Source: JAGOZV01 sp964346445 (GTDB lineage Bacteria > Patescibacteriota > Saccharimonadia > Saccharimonadales > Saccharimonadaceae). Taken from it: 8,256 nt of DNA. Each line of letters begins with the position of its first letter. Position 1 is the stretch's first letter. The notes under the pieces were generated by a model. It was not told the origin of the DNA, ran no database searches, and worked only from the letters and a program-made list of their open reading frames with translations. Shown in pieces: positions 4,187 to 8,256 of the stretch. Both the position numbers and the translations under genes were made by a program. The DNA is taken from NCBI GenBank assembly GCA_964346445.1, contig CAYFUI010000025.1, forward strand, positions 1 to 8,256, in the 5' to 3' direction.

Positions 4187-6274
4187 ATGGCTGAAAAACG
4201 TGTCCCTTTGCAGGACTTTCGTAATATTGGGATTATCGCGCATATTGATGCCGGTAAAACCACTACCACAGAAGCAATTCTGTACCGTACTGGCTTGTCA
4301 CACAAAATAGGCGCCGTCCATGAAGGTGAAACCACTACCGACTACATGGAGCAAGAGCGTGAACGTGGCATTACCATAACATCAGCGGCTGTGACCGCGT
4401 TTTGGCGTGATCATAAAATTAATGTTATTGACACCCCAGGTCACATTGACTTTACCGCAGAGGTTGAGCGTTCTTTACGTGTCCTAGACGGGGCTGTTAC
4501 GGTGTTTGATGGAAAAATGGGTGTAGAGGCGCAAACCGAAACAGTTTGGCGCCAGGCTAACAAGTATAGCGTGCCGCGCCTTTGTTTTATCAATAAGATT
4601 AACCAAATAGGTGGCGATTTTTATAAGTCGTTAGATACTATTCATAAGCGCTTATCTAAGAATGCTTTACCTATCCATCTACCTATTGGTTTTGAAAAGG
4701 ATATTAACGGCGTAGTAGACCTAGTGGACATGAAGGCTTACACCTACGATAACTTTAACGACAAAGAACTAAAAGTTGGTGAGATTCCTGCTAATATGCT
4801 AGAAAAAGCCAAAGCTGCCCGTTCTAAACTTGTTGAAGCCGCTGTAGAGGCCGATGACGATTTACTGGAAAAGTTTTTAGATAAAGGCGAAGAGGCTATT
4901 ACTATTGATGAATTAAAGTATGCCCTCCGTAAGCGTGTGCTTGATGCTGACTTCTTCCTTGTGACCGGGGGCGATGGCCGTGGCGTGATTGTTGAAAAGG
5001 TACTAGACCTTGTGGTAGATTACCTGCCTTCACCAATAGATGTTGATTCTATTTGGGGTAAAGACCCTAAAACTGGCAACGAAGTGGAACGTAAGCCAAG
5101 CAATGATGAACCACTGGCAGCCCTTGCCTTTAAGATTGCTACCGACCCTTATGTTGGTAAGCTAATTTTTGTGCGGGTTTATAGTGGTGTGCTAAAAGCT
5201 GGTAGCTATGTCTTGAATAGTTCAACCGGCGAAAAAGAGCGGATTGGCCGGATTGTACGAATGTTTGCCGACAAGCGTGAAGACATTACAGAGATTGGTG
5301 CTGGTGACATTGCTGCTGTGGTTGGCCTAAAGAAGACCTATACCGGTACTACTTTGTCTGACGTTGGTAAGCCAATGCAGCTAGAAAGTATTGAGTTTGC
5401 TGATCCACCAGTTTCTATTGCGGTAGAACCTAAGAGTAAGGCCGACCAAGAAAAGATGGGGGTGGCATTAGCCCGTTTAACCGAAGAAGACCCTACCTTC
5501 CGTGTCCATACCGATGACGAGACTGGACAAACAATTATGTCCGGCATGGGTGAATTGCACCTTGAAATCTACATAGACCGAATGAAGCGTGAGTTTAAGG
5601 TTGAAGCAAATGTGGGCGAGCCGCAAGTTGCCTTTAGGGAAACTATCCGTGGTACCGCCGAAGCGCAAGGTAAGCACATTAAGCAAAGTGGTGGTCGTGG
5701 ACAATATGGTGATGTATGGCTACGCCTAGAACCGAATGAAACCGGCAAGGGCTTCGAGTTTATTGACGAAATTAAAGGTGGTGTGGTGCCCCAAGAGTAC
5801 CGCAAGCCAGTCGAGCAAGGTATTCGTGAAACCTTAGATGGCGGTGTGATTGCTGGTTACCCAGTAGTAGACGTTAAAGCCACTCTTTATGACGGCAGCT
5901 ACCACGACGTTGACTCTTCTGAGCTAGCCTTTAAATTGGCTGGTGCCTTAGCCACCCGTGACGGTGTCAAGAAGGCTAAACCAGTCCTACTTGAGCCTGT
6001 AATGAAGATAGAAATAACTACACCTGAAGAGTTCATGGGTGATGTCATTGGTGATATGAATAGCCGCCGTGGTCGCATTGAGTCCATGGAAGACCTGTCT
6101 GCTAGCAATAAGCTCATTAAGGCAATTGTGCCGCTAGCCAATATGTTTGGTTATACCAGCGATTTGCGTTCCATGAGCCAGGGCCGCGCCGCCAGCAGCA
6201 TGGAGCTATCGCACTACGAAGAAGTCCCACCTAATATCGCAGAAGAGATTATAGAAAAACGGGCCAATAAATAA
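4187..6274 (+). CDS. fusA: Elongation factor G with altered guanine-binding motifs
   Basis: EF-G is the GTPase that drives mRNA-tRNA translocation. The 695-residue product is full length and co-linear with the family. G1 is AHIDAGKTT (18-26), switch I RGITIT (60-65) and G3 DTPGH (82-86). Domain II spans about 305-400 and domain III about 405-480. Domain IV holds SGGRGQYG (501-508), PQEY (535-538) and GSYHDVDSSE with His573. Domain V follows to the end. G4, normally NKxD, is NKIN (136-139, Asn139 codon AAC at 4601). G5, normally GSAFKNKG, is GGDGRG (261-266), two residues shorter. Sequence on both sides is well conserved, so neither is a frameshift. The ribosome binding site GAGG (4177-4180) lies 6 nt before the ATG. 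The gene is the third in the str operon. Confidence 0.97.
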   Translation: MAEKRVPLQDFRNIGIIAHIDAGKTTTTEAILYRTGLSHKIGAVHEGETTTDYMEQERERGITITSAAVTAFWRDHKINVIDTPGHIDFTAEVERSLRVLDGAVTVFDGKMGVEAQTETVWRQANKYSVPRLCFINKINQIGGDFYKSLDTIHKRLSKNALPIHLPIGFEKDINGVVDLVDMKAYTYDNFNDKELKVGEIPANMLEKAKAARSKLVEAAVEADDDLLEKFLDKGEEAITIDELKYALRKRVLDADFFLVTGGDGRGVIVEKVLDLVVDYLPSPIDVDSIWGKDPKTGNEVERKPSNDEPLAALAFKIATDPYVGKLIFVRVYSGVLKAGSYVLNSSTGEKERIGRIVRMFADKREDITEIGAGDIAAVVGLKKTYTGTTLSDVGKPMQLESIEFADPPVSIAVEPKSKADQEKMGVALARLTEEDPTFRVHTDDETGQTIMSGMGELHLEIYIDRMKREFKVEANVGEPQVAFRETIRGTAEAQGKHIKQSGGRGQYGDVWLRLEPNETGKGFEFIDEIKGGVVPQEYRKPVEQGIRETLDGGVIAGYPVVDVKATLYDGSYHDVDSSELAFKLAGALATRDGVKKAKPVLLEPVMKIEITTPEEFMGDVIGDMNSRRGRIESMEDLSASNKLIKAIVPLANMFGYTSDLRSMSQGRAASSMELSHYEEVPPNIAEEIIEKRANK

Positions 6275-6297
6275 CCAATTATTGGCGCCGTTGCCTC

Positions 6298-6325
6298 TTT
6301 ACCAAACGGTGAAAATGTGTATAAT
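6298..6325 (+). promoter_or_regulatory. Internal promoter for tuf
   Basis: TTTACC (6298-6303), a 16-bp spacer and a perfect TATAAT (6320-6325) lie in the 123-bp gap between fusA and tuf. Start would be near 6332, with a leader of about 66 nt. An overlapping TATAGT at 6325-6330 could be an alternative -10. It would let EF-Tu be made in excess of the other operon products, as is usual for tuf. Confidence 0.68.
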
Positions 6326-6397
6326 ATAGTACATGCAGTGGAGTCCTTATTTGGATTGCGCGCGAACAAGTAAATAAGTAATAATTAAGGAGAAAAA

Positions 6398-7582
6398 ATG
6401 GCAGAATTTGATCGTTCCAAGCCACACGTAAACGTGGGAACTATGGGTCACGTTGACCATGGTAAAACCACACTTACAGCTGCGCTTACAAACGTATTAG
6501 CTAAAAAACTTCCTAGCGACGTAAACAAGGCTCGCAACTACGACGAGATTGATAACGCTCCAGAGGAAAAAACCCGCGGTATTACCATCGCAACATCACA
6601 CCAAGAATATGAAAGTGATAAACGTCACTACGCACACGTCGACATGCCAGGTCACGCCGACTACGTAAAAAATATGATTACTGGTGCTGCCCAAATTGAT
6701 GGCGCTATTCTAGTAGTAGCCGCTAACGACGGCCCACTGCCGCAAACTCGTGAACACGTTCTGCTAGCTAAGCAGGTTGGTGTGCCAAAGATTGTTGTTT
6801 TCTTAAACAAAATGGATCTTGCAGACCCAGAACTTGTAGAACTAGTAGAGATGGATGTACGCGAACTCTTAACCAAGAACGGTTTTGATGGCGAGAATGC
6901 CCCAATCATTAAAGGTTCTGCCCTTAAGGCGCTTGAAGGCGATGCAGAAAACGAAGATGCAATTATGGAACTAGTAAAGGCGGTTGACGAATACGTACCA
7001 GAACCAACCCGTGAACTAGACAAGCCTTTCTTAATGCCAATTGAAGACGTCTTTTCAATTAAAGGCCGTGGTACTGTTGCTACTGGTCGTATTGAACAAG
7101 GTATTGTGAACCTAAACGATGAAGTGGAAATTGTCGGTATTAGGCCAACACAAAAAAGTGTGGTAACCGGTATCGAAGCTTTTAAAAAGAGTCTTGACCG
7201 TGGCCAAGCCGGTGACAACGCTGGTCTCTTGCTACGTGGAATAGAGCGTGACGATATTGAGCGTGGACAAGTTATTGCCAAGCCAGGTTCAATTGAGCCA
7301 CACACCGAATTTGAAGCACAGGTTTACATCCTTAAGAAGGAAGAGGGTGGCCGCCATACACCATTTAGTAAGGGCTACAAGCCACAATTCTACTTCCGTA
7401 CTACAGACGTAACCGGTGAAGTAGAGCTACCAGAAGGTAAAGAGCTAGTTATTCCTGGCGATACAGTTACTTTCAAGGTTAAGCTTGGTGCGCCAATTGC
7501 CTTAGACCAAGGCCTAGACTTCGCTATCCGTGAAGGTGGACGTACTGTTGGTGCTGGTGTTGTTACTAAGGTTATTAAATAA
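6398..7582 (+). CDS. tuf: Elongation factor Tu
   Basis: EF-Tu carries aminoacyl-tRNA to the ribosome as a ternary complex with GTP. The 394-residue product is standard length with all three domains. G1 is GHVDHGKT (17-24), switch I RGITIAT (60-66), G3 DMPGH (82-86) with catalytic His86, G4 NKMD (137-140) and G5 GSAL (173-176). Domains II and III follow from about residue 205, ending in GRTVGAGVVTKVIK. The residue equal to E. coli Cys81 is Met83. The guanine-recognition motifs are intact, unlike in EF-G of the same operon. The ribosome binding site AAGGAG (6387-6392) lies 5 nt before the ATG. The gene is expressed from the operon and probably from its own promoter, and is followed by a strong terminator. 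Confidence 0.99.
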   Translation: MAEFDRSKPHVNVGTMGHVDHGKTTLTAALTNVLAKKLPSDVNKARNYDEIDNAPEEKTRGITIATSHQEYESDKRHYAHVDMPGHADYVKNMITGAAQIDGAILVVAANDGPLPQTREHVLLAKQVGVPKIVVFLNKMDLADPELVELVEMDVRELLTKNGFDGENAPIIKGSALKALEGDAENEDAIMELVKAVDEYVPEPTRELDKPFLMPIEDVFSIKGRGTVATGRIEQGIVNLNDEVEIVGIRPTQKSVVTGIEAFKKSLDRGQAGDNAGLLLRGIERDDIERGQVIAKPGSIEPHTEFEAQVYILKKEEGGRHTPFSKGYKPQFYFRTTDVTGEVELPEGKELVIPGDTVTFKVKLGAPIALDQGLDFAIREGGRTVGAGVVTKVIK

Positions 7583-7613
7583 CTCTTTGTAAAGCAGTAA
7601 GACCATAAAAATA

Positions 7614-7663
7614 AAACCTGCGACATGAGCCCCCACTAGGGAAAGCTGGTCGCAGGTTTTTTT
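7614..7663 (+). terminator. Intrinsic terminator after tuf
   Basis: AAACCTGCGAC (7614-7624) pairs with GTCGCAGGTTT (7649-7659), an 11-bp stem whose 24-nt apical part can fold further (AGC/GCT and CCC/GGG). Seven T residues run from 7657 to 7663. It ends the str operon 32 nt after the tuf stop. Confidence 0.9.
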
Positions 7664-7685
7664 GTATTCTTTTAGGGGTTTTTGT

Positions 7686-7714
7686 TTGACTAAATCGCCA
7701 TCTTAGGCTATAGT
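7686..7714 (+). promoter_or_regulatory. Promoter of rpsJ
   Basis: TTGACT (7686-7691), a 17-bp spacer and TATAGT (7709-7714) are each one base off consensus. Start is expected near 7721, giving a leader of about 114 nt. The promoter follows the tuf terminator directly, so rpsJ is transcribed separately from the str operon. Confidence 0.85.
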
Positions 7715-7734
7715 TACAGCTATATAAGACTAAT

Positions 7735-7809
7735 TTTCCTGAGAACTTGGTAGCACTTTAGTTGGTAGCTAGAGCTTCCAAAAAAGGTTAGCGTCAAGGT
7801 TACAGGAAA
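7735..7809 (+). promoter_or_regulatory. Structured leader of rpsJ
   Basis: TTTCCTG (7735-7741) can pair with CAGGAAA (7803-7809), closing a domain just upstream of the ribosome binding site AGAAAGGG (7817-7824). Inside it, TTGGTAGC occurs twice (7747-7754 and 7762-7769). The second copy pairs with GCTTCCAA (7774-7781) in a 7-bp stem with one T/T mismatch and a 4-nt loop. The first copy could compete for the same partner. A leader with two exclusive folds would suit autogenous control of an S10-type operon. The pairing is seen; the control is inferred. Confidence 0.4.
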
Positions 7810-7834
7810 GCCATACAGAAAGGGATTTTTAATA

Positions 7835-8152
7835 ATGGCAAAAGAAGAAAAATTGAAGATACGGATTCGTTTAAAGGCATATGACCACAAGGTTATTGAC
7901 CAATCCGCCAAGCAAATTATAGACACGGCAATTAGAACTGGTGCCACCATCTCGGGGCCCGTGCCGCTGCCAACCAAACGAAGCACCTTTACAGTTGTAA
8001 AAAGCCCCCATGTCTATAAAAAAGGTGGTGAGGCTTTTGAGCTACGTGTGCATAAGCGCTTAATTGACATTTCCAACGCTACTCCAAAAACCATTGATAG
8101 CTTGCAAAGCTTAAGCTTGCCAGCCGGTGTAGATGCTGAAATACGCATGTAA
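7835..8152 (+). CDS. rpsJ: 30S ribosomal protein S10
   Basis: S10 is a head protein of the 30S subunit, and in many bacteria the NusE partner of NusB in transcription antitermination. The 105-residue product is near the usual 103. It has KIRIRLKAYDHKVID near the N-terminus, GPVPLPTKRSTFTV in the middle, SPHVYKKGGEAFELRVHKRLIDI covering the long beta-loop, and LPAGVDAEIRM at the C-terminus. The ribosome binding site AGAAAGGG lies about 10 nt before the ATG. It has its own promoter after the tuf terminator. In most bacteria rplC, rplD and further S10-operon genes follow, but 104 bp of sequence after this stop contain no start of such a gene. Confidence 0.98.
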   Translation: MAKEEKLKIRIRLKAYDHKVIDQSAKQIIDTAIRTGATISGPVPLPTKRSTFTVVKSPHVYKKGGEAFELRVHKRLIDISNATPKTIDSLQSLSLPAGVDAEIRM

Positions 8153-8256
8153 TTTTTGGCGACTTTAGGGCTACCCCTACAGCAGGTAAAAACTAGGCTT
8201 CATTGCTTTAAGGCCAACCCCTACAACAGTTAGAATCTGAAACCAGCTATCCCTAC
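8153..8256 (+). other. Non-coding stretch after rpsJ, cut by the window edge
   Basis: No open frame or clear terminator is seen. A small TAGGG/CCCTA stem with a 4-nt loop lies at about 8166-8179 and lacks a T run. The word CCCCTAC occurs at 8174-8180 and 8218-8224, and TCCCTAC at 8250-8256. It may be the gap before the rest of the S10 operon. Confidence 0.4.

Noticed and set aside
4125..4310. A 61-codon plus-strand frame starting right after rpsG
   Set aside because: It overlaps the start of fusA in another frame, and the product has no family resemblance.
4601..4984. Frameshift or sequencing error as an explanation for the odd EF-G motifs
   Set aside because: The reading frame is continuous and conserved immediately before and after both motifs, and the two changes are independent in-frame events. 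A single-base error at Asn139 alone cannot be excluded without other genomes, but it would not explain the G5 change.
6263..6286. Stem-loop across the fusA stop (GCCAATAA with TTATTGGC) as a terminator
   Set aside because: The stem is only 8 bp and AT-rich, and no U run follows it directly. It may reduce read-through but does not qualify as an intrinsic terminator.
6661..7305. A 214-codon open frame antisense to tuf
   Set aside because: It lies wholly within a certain EF-Tu gene, its product is Ser/Ile/Thr-rich low-complexity sequence, and it has no ribosome binding site. It follows from the codon bias of tuf.
1..8256. Recoded TGA, CRISPR array, tRNA, or insertion sequence
   Set aside because: All genes end normally with TAA and none needs TGA as sense. 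No regularly spaced repeats, cloverleaf sequences, transposase frames or terminal inverted repeats were seen.

Overview
The window reads as part of a small bacterial chromosome of moderate GC, most likely from the Candidate Phyla Radiation (Patescibacteria), with Saccharibacteria (TM7) the best guess. The reasons are the style of the EF-Tu, EF-G, S7 and S12 sequences, the compact spacing, and the run of short genes that match nothing I recognise. TGA is not used as a sense codon in any gene, so the recoded lineages (Gracilibacteria, SR1/Absconditabacteria) are unlikely. AGGAGG-type ribosome binding sites and near-consensus sigma-70 promoters are plain. The lineage is an inference from recall, not from a search.

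Left part (1-2942): five short genes that I cannot name, mostly monocistronic. They are a helical soluble protein (65-490, minus), a four-helix membrane protein (605-1045, minus), a two-helix membrane protein (1253-1570, plus), a helical soluble protein (1643-2038, plus) and a protein with one C-terminal membrane helix (2244-2942, minus). Most have a clear promoter and an intrinsic terminator. The divergent 1046-1252 region has one promoter matching the full consensus and a striking set of palindromes built from TAGTA/TACTA words. Back-to-back terminators separate the convergent pair 1643-2038 and 2244-2942.

Right part (2943-8256): the classical str cluster rpsL-rpsG-fusA-tuf, followed by rpsJ, the usual first gene of the S10 operon. 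The rpsL leader is long and has two hairpins. rpsL and rpsG overlap by one base. tuf has its own internal promoter and ends in a strong terminator. rpsJ is then transcribed from its own near-consensus promoter with a leader of about 114 nt. Together these genes supply 30S proteins S12, S7 and S10 and the two GTPases that drive elongation.

The most notable observation is in EF-G. The two motifs that read the guanine base are both altered: NKxD is NKIN, and the usual G5 SA segment is replaced by a shorter GGDGRG. EF-Tu in the same operon keeps both motifs intact. S12 also has proline at the position of E. coli Lys87, a streptomycin-resistance site.
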